Source: Paratrimastix pyriformis | Lineage: Eukaryota > Preaxostyla > Paratrimastigidae | DNA: 64,000 bases | NCBI GenBank assembly: GCA_027972325.1 | Contig: JAPMOS010000008.1 | Span: forward strand, 428,001-492,000 | Reading direction: 5' to 3' | Shown: positions 12,101 through 24,534 of the stretch, in pieces | Layout: the number at the start of each line of letters is the position of its first letter | How positions within the stretch are numbered: the stretch's first letter is position 1 | Notes under the pieces: generated by a model | Database searches by the model: none | Told to the model about the DNA's origin: nothing | The model's input: only the letters and a program-made list of their open reading frames with translations | Program-made: the position numbers and the translations under genes

Positions 12101-15100
12101 GGGTTGGGCTGCCAGGTCGAGAGCGAGCTCGGCATATCGGTCCAGGGCACTCGAGAGGGAGGAGACGAGCTGCCCGTCCGGCGAGACCAAAGCGATGGGT
12201 TGAAATCCGGGGGCTAGGAGAGGTACAGACAGTGCGTTGGCCGATATTGGCTCCGTCCAGGGTCACGAACGTGTACGTGGTCAGGTCTTGGGTCTGTAGC
12301 GGGACGGGATTGGGTCCGTCAGGGAAGGGAGACGAGGACAAGACCTCGAGAAAGACGCTTGCCAAGATGGGTGGCAGGCCCTTGATGAGGTCGTATTGCA
12401 GGACGCGCATCTGCATCGCAGCAGCCACGAGTCCTTCGCGAGCCTCAGTCACCGTCTGCAGGACTGTCCCTGATCGGCAAATCTGAGTGACAAGGGCGTG
12501 CGAATGAGAGGGCCGGACCATTCAGCGAGCTCCCGAGGCCGCCTTGGATGAGGAGGGTCGTGCTGTTGGTCGGCGCGAGGGCCGCCCAGTGGGCCATCAG
12601 CACCTGCAACACCAACATCACCAAGAACTCCGAATGAGCCCTCCGCTCACGAGTTGGCCCGGACAAGAAGTGTGAAACACCAGAGGGTGGAGCGGACCTT
12701 TGCATCGATGGCCATGTTGGCAGAGAGAGTCTGCATGGCCAGCACATTGTCCAGGCCCAGCACGGACAGGCGGACTGTCTCAATCGAGTACAGCCCCACC
12801 TGCGATCGGGACCGGGGGCGAGAGTGATGAGGAGGGGAGAGGAGGAGGGGGTATCGCGATCCAGGGAGACGGCGAGCTGGCGGACCGCGGAGGACACGAT
12901 GATGGCCACCAGACACGTGACGTGCACAACAAAAAGCTTGAGGACGAATCGGGGCAGGAGGTTCTGCTTGCGGGCGGCCAGCCTGCAGCGTGAAAAGGGG
13001 CAAGGATGGTGAGGACGGCCGGTGGCGAGGCTCGGCTTCTCGCGATCGGCCGACTTCTGGGTGGGCTGCGACGACGGGGCAGAGGGGTGAGCGAAGGCGA
13101 ACGGGCAGAGGACGTTCAGACCAGCGATCCGCCGCCGACGATGCTCCCGCCTTCGGTCGCCTGAGTCACCCACACACACACACAGACACACACAGACACA
13201 GACACACAGACACACAGAAACACAGAAACACAGAAACAGACACAGACACAGATGCACACAGACACACACACATAAACACACACACCACCCGAACGCGAGG
13301 ACCAGGATACAAAAGCAGAATCAGGAAAGCCTGGAAAGGATGCCCAAGCAGCGATCGAAAATCAGGAGCATGGGGTGTGGTGAAACTGCAAGGGGCGCAG
13401 CAACCGACCGACTGGTCGTCCTCGATGAGGTCGGCCCGGCTGAGGAGCACCTTGGCGGCATCCTCGTCGTGGTAGATGTCCCGCAGCAGCGACCCGTACG
13501 CCCTGTGCGGATCAGACCAAGATAATGCAGGCTGTCGAAAGAGGAGCCACGGACCGGAGCACCTGGACGCTGTTCGAGTGGGACTCGAGGAGCAGCTCGT
13601 AGTACTGGCGGGCCTTGGCCTCGCTGTCGACGATGGCGGCCGTCAGGTCGATGATGCGCCCTTGGTCGGGCTGGGCGGCCAGCAGCGCCTCACAGAAGTC
13701 CCGCAGTGCCGCTGCGGGTTTTGGGGGGCTGATGTGACGAATCGGATGGTGGGAGGGAGGGAGGGGGAAGAAGAGGGGATGGGCCGAGACAGACTCTTGG
13801 CGGCTTCGTGATTCTTCTGGGCCATGGAGAAGTGCCGCTTGAAGGTGAACACTGACATGACGTTGGCCGATCGCAGGTCGCCCCCTGCCGCCGTCTGCTG
13901 TTCCCAGTCCTTGGACTTGACGTAGATGGCGAACCGCTCGTCCATCGACGGGTAGCACTGTGCAGGAGGGGGATGAATGCCACGGGAGCGGGCGGGGGCG
14001 GCGGACCTGGCGTGATTGCTGCAACTGCTGCATGCAGCGGGGGAAATTCTTCCGAAATGCCTGTCGGCGGTCGGAGAAAAGACAAGAAGTGAGTCTGGTG
14101 GCCAATCAGGCGGGGGCTTGGGTCAGGTCGAGCAGCCAAATGGTCGGTCAGGTCATAGCGATCGGGGGGCGACGGCGGACCAGCAGGAAGATGGCGTAGC
14201 TGAGGTGGAGGGAGGGGTTGTTGCGCTGCTTGCGGAAGGCCTCCATGTAGAGGAAGTCCGCGTAGGCCACGTAGTCCTTCTGCTTGCGGTACTGCTTCCT
14301 GGACGGGGGTGAGCGAAGGCGGGCATACATGGGCGCTGGTGTGGGAATGAAGGGCCCGAGACAGACTCCTGCAAGAAGCGAACGCCTCGCTCCAAACTCG
14401 ACGCATTCCGGTAGCGGGGGAGGCGGAACGCGCCTAAAGAGGTGGAGCGGGAAGGAAGGATGATGTCGGCTGTGTTGGATGTGTCGGCTGTGTCGGATGT
14501 ATCCGATGTGTTGTCGGCTGTGTCGGCTGTGTTGGATGTGTCGGCTGTGTACGGACCGGCGGGATGGATGGTGGAACTGTTGGAGGATGCGGTCGGGCTC
14601 ATAGGAGCGGAGAGCGAGGGCAGCCGGCTTTGGGAGGAGACCATCGACATAAGAGACATGTCGGTCTGTTGGCGGCGCATCGTGAAGACGGCCGGCAGTC
14701 GGCCGTCCCTGGGCAGCGCCCACAAGAATCGATGCCGGACGCCTGGCCAGGCGGGGAGAGACACCAAAAGGAAGTGGAAGAAGAGTCGTTTACGGGGATC
14801 CAGAGGAGGTTTCAAGGGCAGCCGATGGGAAAAGGCAGCGCGGCAGACGGGAGAGGATGTTGGCTGCGCAAGGCACGATGATCATGACCAGGAAGTATGA
14901 CACCCAGAAGCCCACCAGGCCGGCCGTGTCTCCGAGTGTCACCAGAGGTGCCACAGTGGCAAAGGCACTTGAAACGCCGCTCGAGGCATAAAGGGCAGAA
15001 TACTGTGGAAAAGGAGGGTGCGGATGTGTGGCGACGGAGGGACAGCATGCACCCGCTTTTCGATACTCCCGTCCATCCCATCTCCTGTCCCCTCCCCATC

Positions 15101-16787
15101 CCCCCACGTCCCACGTCCCCGCGCCCCCACGTCCCCACGTCCCCGCGCCCCCGCGCCCCACGTACCCGCGCCCCACGTACCCGCGCCCCGCGCCCCGCGC
15201 CCCGCGCCCCGCGCCCCCGCGCCCCGCGCCCCGCGCCCCCGCGCCCCCGCGCCCCCGCGCCCCCGCGCAGACCAACGCGTTCCCATGCGACGAGTAATAT
15301 GGTTGCTTCCAGAGGCACCTACACGGGGAACCGGTGTGATCGGGGAAAACGTGAGGGGAGTGGAGGGAGAGTGGCAAATGGACCAGAGAGCGAGGGAGTG
15401 AGGGGAGTGGAGGGAGAGTGGCGAATGGACCAGAGAGCGAGGGAGAAGTACCCGATGATGCTGACGGGGCCTCGAATATCATGGTACTTGGTGAGAAGTT
15501 TGGTGGTGGCCACAACGGTCAGCTTAACCAAGAGCTGTGCGAGCATAGCAGCCGCCCCCGAAAAGGATGATGCATGGACAGTGACGGGCTGCCGGACCAC
15601 AAAGAAGTCGAATCGCCCGTTGGGGCGGGCAAGAAGGCCCCCCTTCCTCGGGTCGTTGTTGAAGAGACTGCACGGGGAATGGAGCGGATCAGGGAAAACA
15701 AGAGGTCCGGGGGAAGCAGCACAGACAAGAGGCTGGTGAATTGGGAGAAGGGTACGAAAACCAGCAGCACGACGATGCTGATGACAGAGGGGATGACGTG
15801 CGGAACGGCCCAACATTTCACGTCTGGCAGAACACAGTGCATCGGCACCGGGTAGCCCTGGTTGGGGATCGGATCAGAGAAGGGCAATATATGGGAGGTG
15901 GCGGACGATATAGTAGCAATCCAGAAGGGCCAGCATAATGCCCACGCACGGCATATAAAGAGAAGTCACCATCGAGATTGTCAGTACTCGGAGCACCTTC
16001 AACGGAAAGAGGGGCATCGATTTGTTCTACGCGCGCGATGGGAGGAAGACGGGTCAAGAGACCAGCAAACAGCCGCTGACATTTCGGAAGAGAACTCCCA
16101 CAACGAGTGCCGTGACGAGAGAGGCGATAATAAAAAGACAAACAAGAGAGAAGACAACATCTATCGGAAGACAATGACAATCAGCACCCAAGGAACAAAG
16201 AATCGGACAGAGAGCGATCTGGCTGCTCGAAGAGATGCTGAGGTCGATCACGCTGAAAGCCGCGCGAACATACGGGGCCGCGACGCCGAGAGGCCACTGA
16301 GTCCCATTGAAAGAAATGGAAATCATTTGGAGGAACTGGATGATAATATTCAGGTAGTTCATAATTTTGTATCCTTGGGACTGATCGGAGGAGGTGCAAA
16401 AAAAGAGCAGGAGAGCGGCTGCCAGACCTGGTCCTTTGACATCGCATAATAAAGGCCGAAAACTTCAGAAGGAAGGAGATGATGAGTTGTCAGAAACTGC
16501 CGTGACTCAGACCTCCTTCGTCGAGCTTCGAAAAATGAAGTGTCTGTGGAAGGTCAATGCTGCTTAAGCTTTGTTCTGGAGCTTCGATCTCTTGTGACCC
16601 CAGACTGATCCCGGGACGATTCGGTTGCATCGTTCCTCGCCAGCACGAGCTGCGCCGGATCAAACGACCGAGGCAGTTGAACCTTTGTGTTATTCTGGCG
16701 TGACTCAATATTTGTTCTCGATCCCAGCACATTGGCGAATTCATTCCCCAAACGAGCTGCGTTTATTCTTTTTTGGTAAGCAGCCAT
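8534..16787 (-). CDS. TmcB-like multi-pass membrane protein with C-terminal hemerythrin domain
   Basis: Very large multi-exon gene, 8.2 kb, provisional ATG at 16787. The N-terminal third encodes membrane segments typical of TmcB ('tiny macrocysts') proteins: YLNIIIQFLQMISISF, then LPDVKCWAVPH and DPRKGGLLARPNGRFDFF. The middle is the TmcB/TmcC TPR-like region: YVAYADFLYMEAFRKQ, PSLHLSYAIFLLV, SMDERFAIYVKSKDWEQQT, NVMSVFTFKRHFSMAQKNH, ALLAAQPDQGRIIDL and ARQYYELLLESHSNSVQVLR. It is followed by a membrane helix (FVLKLFVVHVTCLVAIIV), a Pro/Ser-rich linker, and MPVSVRLRIIIGTQLMLISL, which opens a roughly 230-residue, probably extracellular segment with Asn-X-Ser/Thr sites. The last three exons are a hemerythrin domain. 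Exon limits in the N-terminal half are not fully resolved. A role as membrane sensor of oxygen or redox is inference. Confidence 0.8.
13170..13292. repeat. (ACACAG)n repeat in a TmcB-like intron
   Basis: Imperfect ACACAC/ACACAG repeat next to the exon encoding the end of the TPR-like region. Apparent Cys/Val-rich open frames across it are artefacts. Confidence 0.85.
15100..15272. repeat. CCCCGCG-type GC repeat in a TmcB-like intron
   Basis: About 170 bp of degenerate CCCCGCG/CCCACGT units. On the sense (minus) strand it is G-rich, unlike the pure homopolymers, which are always sense-strand C. Confidence 0.85.
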
Positions 16788-17051
16788 GCCCTTTGATTCA
16801 AACTTTTTTCTGGTCTCCTCTTCCTCCGTGTTCCGCCGAGTCGGTCCAAAATCCCGTTCTCCTCCTTTTTCCGAGATCTATTTCTCGGCCCTCGCTCGTC
16901 TATCAACTTCCGACAACCGTCCCCCGCGAGCCCTCGGGTCAACATTTTCTCTCCTGCACTTGCTCGCGCGTGCGTGTGGGCAGTTTTTCGGGTGTGAGAA
17001 CTGTCAACCCAGGGGTGCACACTTTTTTTCAAAGCCGGCCACCAATTTCAC
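16788..17051. promoter_or_regulatory. Divergent promoter, TmcB-like gene/THG1
   Basis: 264 bp between two divergent start codons, the longest well-bounded divergent promoter here. It is AT-richer than flanking gene bodies, with several T tracts, including CTTTTTCCGAG. No conserved open frame is seen. Confidence 0.5.
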
Positions 17052-18254
17052 ATGGAAGAGAAGCGCAAGGACGAGTTTGGCGAGCGGATGAAGGCCTATG
17101 AGGCGAGTACAGAAACCCACCTCAATCCTGCGCTGCCATTCGTGTGTCGTCTCGATGGGCATTGCTTTTCCCAGTTCACCCGAATTTTCCAAAAGCCATT
17201 TGATCTCAGAATCACGAAGGCTATGGCAGCTACATGTGCGGACTTGATGAAGAATTTCAACCCCCGGTTCATTTTTACCCAAAGTGATGAAATTACCATG
17301 GTCTTCCCACCAACATCTCTCGGCAAGACAGGCGAACCCGAAAAAATGATGTTCGACGGTCGCGTGGAAAAGCTTGTTTCGCTGACGGCAGGCTATTGCT
17401 CTGCTCGGTTTAATTACCATCTGGCCCGTTTTGCGAACACGGCCAAATCCCCCGTCATCAGCGCTGCTCCTGCTGCCCCTGCCCCTGCAACGGCCACTGC
17501 TCCGCTGGAGCAAAACAGCAAAGAGGCCGCCCAAATCGCTCGCGCACTCAGTGGTCTGTGTTTCGTGCTGGCGGCGAACTGAATGGCACCGCACCCTGTT
17601 GGGGGATGATTAGGCACGGCCTTCTTCGACTCGCGCATTTTCAATGTCCCCAACATGCTCGAGGCTGCCAACGCGGTCCTTTGGCGGTGCCATGACTGCA
17701 TCAAAAACAGCGTTGCCATGCTGGCCCAGGCCCACGTTCCGCACAAGCTGCTGGTGGGCGTGCCCCGGGAAGGCCAGCTGGCCCTCCTCGAGGAGCGCGG
17801 CGTCAGCTGGGAGCGCGACCTGCCGCCCTACTGGAAGTACGGGCTTCTTTTCAAGCGGATGCAGTACCTGCTTCCCTCTCGCAACCCCACCACGGGCCAG
17901 TCCACCCTGGCCCTGCGGACCCGGGTCCAGGCGCGCAGCGCGCGGGTCAGGTCCGTCTTGCCTGAGCCCCTTGTTCCTCATGGTCTTCACCACTACGGGG
18001 GCAGCTTCGCCGACGGGTTGGCGGATCTGGTGGTGGCCAAGTACTGGAACGTGCCCATGGCCCTGCCCGGCGAGGAGGTCGCCCCCGAGCCCCCCATGGC
18101 GGGCGGCCTGGTGGTTGACGCGGCCCGGGCGGCCCTCCTGGGGGAGACCTTCGCCCCCGTTTTGGAGGAGGAGTTCGACCCCGCCAAGGGGGCCGCCCCC
18201 GCCCCCGGGACGGGCGCTGTCCCACCGGCAGAGGGCGAGGCGGATGCCGAGTGA
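17052..18254 (+). CDS. THG1L: THG1-like 3'-5' RNA polymerase
   Basis: Thg1/TLP family enzyme, adding nucleotides in the 3'-5' direction to tRNA 5' ends (tRNA-His G-1 addition or 5' repair). Exons 17052-17553 and 17614-18254 join in phase 1 (...ALSG|TAFFDSRIFNVP). The metal-binding Asp motifs are present: CRLDGHCFSQF with KPFD downstream, and FTQSDEITMVF. The C-terminal half keeps FDSRIFNVPNMLEAANAVLW and NSVAMLAQAHVPHK. The predicted 380 residues exceed the usual 270-300. Extra length comes from an Ala/Pro-rich insert (about 17455-17520) and a low-complexity tail, or part of 17930-18000 may be an intron. True Thg1 versus TLP cannot be decided here. Confidence 0.93.
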
Positions 18255-18396
18255 TGAAAGAGGTCCTCTGTCGATCTTAAAACAATGCAGACACTCAAAG
18301 AAGCGAACGAGTCACCAAAAAACTGCGAAAAAGGGGTGGAAAGGGGAGGCTGGGAGGTGAGGGGGAGGATGGAGGGGGGCATGCGCCACAGCTGCC

Positions 18397-20911
18397 TCAC
18401 TCCGATTTGACCACCTGGTAAATCTTGCGGATGAAGGCCATGGAGGCGTAGAAGCCCACCGCGCCCAGCATGAGGAAGAACCCGTAGCAGATGAGCAGCA
18501 TCCAGCCGAAGTAGAAGCTCGTCTGCAGGAAGCCCGTCATGCTCGACCGGGTGAAGTAGAACACGAAGCAGTACCCGTACATGAACAGCCCCGTCGAACT
18601 GGGATGGGTGGATGGGATGGGATGGGTGGATGGAGAGTGGAGTGATGAGAACGGGGAGCAGCGAATTGCCGTCAAGGATGGGCGAAGAAGTCGGCGCCAG
18701 TCGGCATCCCCCGCCCTCTGCATGCCACGGGGTGGGAGGCGCGGACAGACCCTCCATAGAAGAAGGACGGCCACCACCAGCGGTAGTCCTCGGAGGAGAG
18801 CTGGAAGTAGATGTGCATGACGGTGACGCAGGCCGTGACGATCAGCAGGATGGCGAAGACCACCAGCAGGATCCCGAAGAGGGTGTACAGGTGGTGGCCC
18901 CAGATGCTGCTGTAGATGTAGTAGAGCTCGATGTAGATCGAGCTGAAGGGCAGGAAGCCGGCCATGAGCAGCTGCGGGGCGAAACTCCGGTAGCTGTCCA
19001 GAGAAGAAATGATGGTGAGGATGGGCAGGCCGATGGTGAGGATGGGCAGGTGATGCGGCTGATGCTGATGATGGCGTGACTCGATGGCAGACAGACCAAG
19101 GCAGCTTGGGGATGAGGCCAGGAACCGAGCGAGTGCGGCAGGGCACCTCGAATGTGGCGTTGCTGTTCTTGCCCATCAGCCCGCCGAAGAGCGTCAGGGG
19201 CACCGTCACTGCGGCCGCCCACCCCGGACCCCCCGGCAGCACCGAATCAGCGCCCGAACGGCCCGAACGGCGAGAGGTGAGAAAACCGAAGGCCAATGAC
19301 GAGGACACCACAACCATGCAGAGAGGGCAGCGGACCCGTGAGGGCGATGAGGATGAGGACCATGATGGTCCCGAAGGGCATGGCGGCGTTGCTGCCGTAC
19401 GCGGCGGCCACGAAGTTGAGCACCAGGAAGACGGACGACACGGGGATCAGCACCAGGCCGCCCGTCAGCAGGATGTTCCGAGCCCAGCGCTGCCCGTTGA
19501 GGCGCTTATACCAACGAGCCGACACATAGCCAGCGATACCTGGTGGGCAAGGGGAAGAGAGGCGGGATGATGATCGTCCTGCCGCCTCTGTCTGCTCTCC
19601 GCAGCGGGGATCGCCGCCGCCGAGACGCCAAGGCGGGGTTCGGCCGGCCACACGGACCGGCGGTCAGCGAGTAGACGATGAGCGCCCCCACGAAGAGGGA
19701 ACCGCGGTTGCCGGGGTAGAAGACGCCCACCACGGCCAGGATCAGCATCATGAAGCACAACGTCCCCAGCTGGGTGCCGACACCCAGCAGGGCCGAGAGC
19801 ACCGAGACGTGCGACGGGAACCGGAAGACATCGCCGTGGAGGAGCTTCCAGCCGGAGTCGGCTGAGAGGGCGGAAGAGACGAAGATGAGAAAATCAAGGG
19901 GCCGGCACTGGGGGCAAACGGACCGTCCTCCTCTTCCTCGAGCTTCTGGTAGTCACGCTTCAGGATGCGGATCATGATGTAGGCGAGCACCGTGGTCAGA
20001 GAGACCACGAAGATGAACGAGTTGACGATCCCGATCCAGTGAATCTCCAGCTCGCGCCCGAAGAAACCCGACTGGAGGTAGTGCTCCATGCGGTGGTCGT
20101 ACTCGATGGGCGAGGGGCGCCACTGCACCGAGTAGGTAAACTCGACCGAGAGGGGCGCGACGGGCGTGTTCGCCTTGACCGGCTTCAGCTCGACCTGGCT
20201 GGCGGGGTCGGCGGTGATGTTCACCTCGACAACCTACAGTGGCGTCGCTGGAACCTCGAGAGCGTGAAAGAGGGGCTACAGACTCGGTTGCCGTTGAAGC
20301 CGAGTTTGAAGTCGAGGTGAGTGAGGAGGAAGCAACGAGACAGGTCCTTGGTGGTGAAAATGTCGGAGATGGGGACGTGCTTCCCAACATAACCCCACAC
20401 GGGGAGATCGTCTGTCCAACCAACATGGAAAGAAAAGGGGCAGAAGGAGTTGCCGAGGACGTGCTGCCGTGAGACTCACAGACCAAGAAGCATCTCGAAA
20501 TAATGCTCGTTGAGGATCGCATGTCTGAAGGCAGTAATATCCTTGGAGTCGAGCTTAGCTGTGCAAAGTTTCTCGTTGGTGAGGGGCACTGACGCCCAGA
20601 AAGGTCGGCGGTCAGGCAACAAGGAGGTAAGAGCGCTGACCTTGGAATTGGATCTTGTAGAGAGAGCTCATCAAACTATCTCCACCCAAAACCTCTCCAA
20701 GGTTTTGTCTTTTGGTGGTGAGTTGGTCGTCGGGGGGACGGCAGAAGGGGAGTGAGTAATAGGGATAGGTCTCGGTGGGATTGCCATAGGGCCCAACTTT
20801 ATTCACAAGAACACTGACAGGATCCCCGAAGGCGTATTCCTTTGTCTCAGCTGCGACGAGCTGAACAAGGACGGAGGCAACTAAACAAACAAACAGAAGA
20901 GTGGGCCTCAT
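18397..20911 (-). CDS. TM9SF4: TM9SF nonaspanin (transmembrane 9 superfamily)
   Basis: Nine-pass Golgi/endosomal protein. ATG at 20911 begins a cleavable signal peptide (MRPTLLFVCLVASVLVQLV). The lumenal domain includes YGNPTETYPYYSLPFC, LYKIQF+VPLTNEKLC, DSKDITAFRHAI, DDLPVWGYVGKH and GFNGNR+VVEVNI. Membrane exons include HWIGIVNSFIFVVSLTTVLA, DVFRFPSHVSVLSALLGVG, GYVSARWYKRLNGQRWARN, QLLMAGFLPFSSIYIELYYI and YRWWWPSFFYGG, all family hallmarks. The protein ends IYQVVKSE, matching the K-x-D/E C-terminal motif known to keep TM9 proteins in the Golgi through COPI. Several introns with GTCWG-type donors interrupt it. TM9SF2 versus TM9SF4 is uncertain. Only 58 bp separates its start from the next gene. 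Confidence 0.95.
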
Positions 20912-20969
20912 TTCCCTTCGGGTTGGAAAGATGTAACACTGTAAAACTGTAAAACGTCATTTTTTTGGG
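20912..20969. promoter_or_regulatory. 58-bp divergent promoter
   Basis: Lies between the TM9SF ATG and the ATG at 20970. It is AT-rich, with two overlapping copies of ACTGTAAAAC. With so little space, both genes must use the same core region. Confidence 0.5.
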
Positions 20970-22069
20970 ATGCCTGCGCTTCTGGTGGTGCTCTTGTTTG
21001 CACTTTTTGGCCTTTCGGCTGCCACCACCGTTGATGTGAAGAAGGTCTCCTTTCTTCCCTGTATTTCTTTGCATTTTTTGCTTTCAGAGCTCAGCGGCTT
21101 CCTTCTTCAAGACAGCAACAGCACCCACAGCTCCTTCGGTTCAAACCACTGGTCAGGCTACTCAGTATGTGACTGTCGGCACGCCGTCAACACCTCCCCC
21201 TGCCAATCGATTTGCGGATACTCCGGTGCCCACTAAATTCCCTTTGACTGAGAATTCAACAGTCGCGCCACAATTTACCCCTGCCACAACCACAACTTCG
21301 GCCAAGCCCGCCACGACCCCGACCACCACTGCGACCACCACCGCCGCGTCCACCACCGCGACGTCCAAGCCCATCGTCGAGGGACCCCCGGGAAATCGCT
21401 TCTCAGGTTTGCTCTCATCAACTTGTTTGCACATTTTCTTTTTCGGTTCGGTAGCAACGAGCACAACATCCACCTCGACACCTCTCGCCTCCACGACGGC
21501 TGGTTCTGTCCCTGTGACCACCAAGCCTGCAACGACAACTCCCACAACGGCAACTCCCACAACAACCACGAAACCCGCAACGACAACAACTTCTTCATCC
21601 GTTGTCTCTGCACCTGTGGTTTCTACTGTCACGGTGTGTCTTTGGTGGTTCTTTTCGAACGTATCTCATCGTCTCTTTCGCAGGGCCAGGTGACTGCCAC
21701 AACAAACTCTAGGGACCCCCGGAGCTTTTTCCCGACGACTTCGAAGAGCTCGAGCAGCACGTTGACCCCTCTCAAAGGAATGATGGCATCTTCGGCCACC
21801 GCCATGCCCAGCATTCCCACAATTCCGGCGTCCTCTTCGCAACAGGTGGCTGCGGGATCTGTTCCAACCACATCCACCATCACTTCTTCTGCAGCCACAA
21901 CCAAGACTTCCCCTGCATCCACGACCACGGCGGCCAAGACGCCATCCACTTCGACCATCACTGCCACTGCCACTGCCACTGTCGCCACTTCAACCACAAT
22001 TCCGGTGACCAAAATCGCCTCTACAACCACTTGGTCGGCGCCAATGCCACCGGTTTCACTCCGCAAGTG
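20970..22069 (+). CDS. Secreted Thr/Ala/Ser-rich (mucin-like) protein
   Basis: Not a recognised family. ATG at 20970 opens a signal peptide (MPALLVVLLFALFGLSAA) cut short by an intron after TTVDVKK. Following exons are about half Thr/Ser/Ala/Pro, with TTTT, TATPTTTT and TATATATVATSTT runs expected to be heavily O-glycosylated. A short motif, ANRFADTPVP / GNRFS, occurs twice. Introns near 21045, 21408 and 21633 keep the frame. A stop follows VSLRK at 22067-22069, but the codon overlaps a potential GTGAGT donor. An alternative last exon from about 22113 to 22322 would extend the protein with hydrophobic residues. It could be a surface coat or wall protein; the function is unknown. Confidence 0.7.
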
Positions 22070-22393
22070 AGTGGGAAACGCGGTGCATTCGTAATCGAGT
22101 CGGTTTTTTTAGCATGGTTCTTGTTTTCTATTCTCCTCTCCTCTCAATACGAGTGCCGAGTGACCCGTTGGAGTCCCGGGCCAACCCTCGTTTTGTCAGC
22201 CTGTCACCGCTTGACATTTCTGGCTTCTACGACCCCTTGGCATTGATGTTGGTGACAATTCGAGTCCTTTGTTATCTATTCCAACGAAAACTGGAACTGC
22301 GGCTTCACTCGTCACATTATTAATGATTTGATCAGTGTATAAGCCCCGGATTACTACAAAATACCTACTTCTGGTGACTGAATTGGTGACAAG

Positions 22394-22961
<568 letters not shown>

Positions 22962-23062
22962 CGAGAGTGGCTTTTTGCTTTTCCGCTTGGTCTTGGTCGA
23001 GGAGGCCTTCAAAAGAATGTGAAATATCGCTCGAACCCACGCGAAGGGAGGGTCGGTTAGAT

Positions 23063-24503
23063 TTACAGTGATTTCCCGGTGGCCGGTTCGCCCTCCGTGG
23101 GTGGTGTCGACGGCTTGAGCTTGCTCCGCTCGGCGTTCTGGAGCGTCCTGAGGGCCCCTAGGTCCCTCTGCAGGGCCTGAGCGAGTTGGATCCGCGCGGC
23201 TTTGATCTGCTCGACCGCCGGGGCGGGCAGGGGCTGAGGCACCGGCACCGCAGCCGCCGTCCCGTCGGGCTCCACGGCCGTGGCTGTGGCCAGGGCCCCG
23301 GCCCCCGCGACGACGCCCTGAGCCTGCTCCAGGAGCTGAGGCATGGTGGGCACCAGGGCCACGGGAAGGGGCGGAGCGACCAGGTGGCGGTGGAGCGGGA
23401 GGGTGGCGGATGGGTGGCGTTCGGGGCCCGGGAAATGGTGGAGAGGAAGGAATAGTCCTCGCGCGCCTGGGGGTGGCATGAACGGGTGTGGGCATGAACG
23501 GGTGTGGGCATGAACGGGTGTGGGCATGAACGGGAACGGGTGTGGGCATGGGTGTGGGCATGAACGGGTGTGGGCATGAACGGGCGTGGGCATGAACGGG
23601 TGTGGGCATGAACGGGTGTGGGCATGAACGGGTGTGGGCGTGGCGTGGGTTGGTGTTGGGTGTTGGCATCGGTGGGTGTGGGCCGGCCGCAAGGCGGCAA
23701 ATGTCGCACTCCGCGCGCAGCATTGGTGGTCGCCGGCAGACCTTGGCTGCCCGTTCGGCGCGTGGGGGCCGCTCCTCCTGGGCGGGTTCCCCCTGGGCGG
23801 CGGCGGCCTTGGCGCCCGCTTTCCCGGCGGGCTTCGTGGGGGCCGCCGCAGGGCCGGGCGAGGGGGCGCTGACGGGAGGGGCCGGGGGCGGCGGGTCCAC
23901 CCACGAGGCCTTGACGGCCGCCACCCGGTCCTCGCCCCACGTATCCTCCTTGTACTGTGGGGACAGGGGGAACATGTGGGCGGGCAATCAGGTGCCGAAG
24001 CAGAGGCCCACCACGCAAGCCGCCAGCGGGGGAGGGGGGGGGGGGGGGGGGGGGGGCAGCCCTCGCCTTCTCCTCCGTATCATACTTCACCCCGTCCGCC
24101 TGCTAATTCGCCCTCCAGTCCTTCCATCCGCCCAGCCGCCGCGGCCTTTGGCAGACCTCGATGGGCAGCGGGCAGACGACCCTCAGTCTCCAGAGGACCC
24201 CGCTGGTGTCGGCCGGGGGCGCTGCGGGCTGCTGCTGCTGCTGCTGGTCGGGTCCCTGCACGCTGCGCCTGCCGTCGGCCTTGGCGGGCGTCACGGAGCG
24301 AAAGCTCGAGACGGGCGGCCCGCCGGCCCGCTTGGCGGTCAGGGGGCCGCCTTGGCCGAGGGCGGCGGGGCGTCCGTGAGGGGCGTCGGGGCGCGGGAAC
24401 TTGCACCGCCCGCCGCTGCGGACGTGGGCTCGGACAGGGTCGCCCGCAGGCATGCCGCCAGGGAGGCCCGCAGATGGGCCACTGGGGGCGCGCGGAGGTG
24501 TGT

Positions 24504-24534
<31 letters not shown>

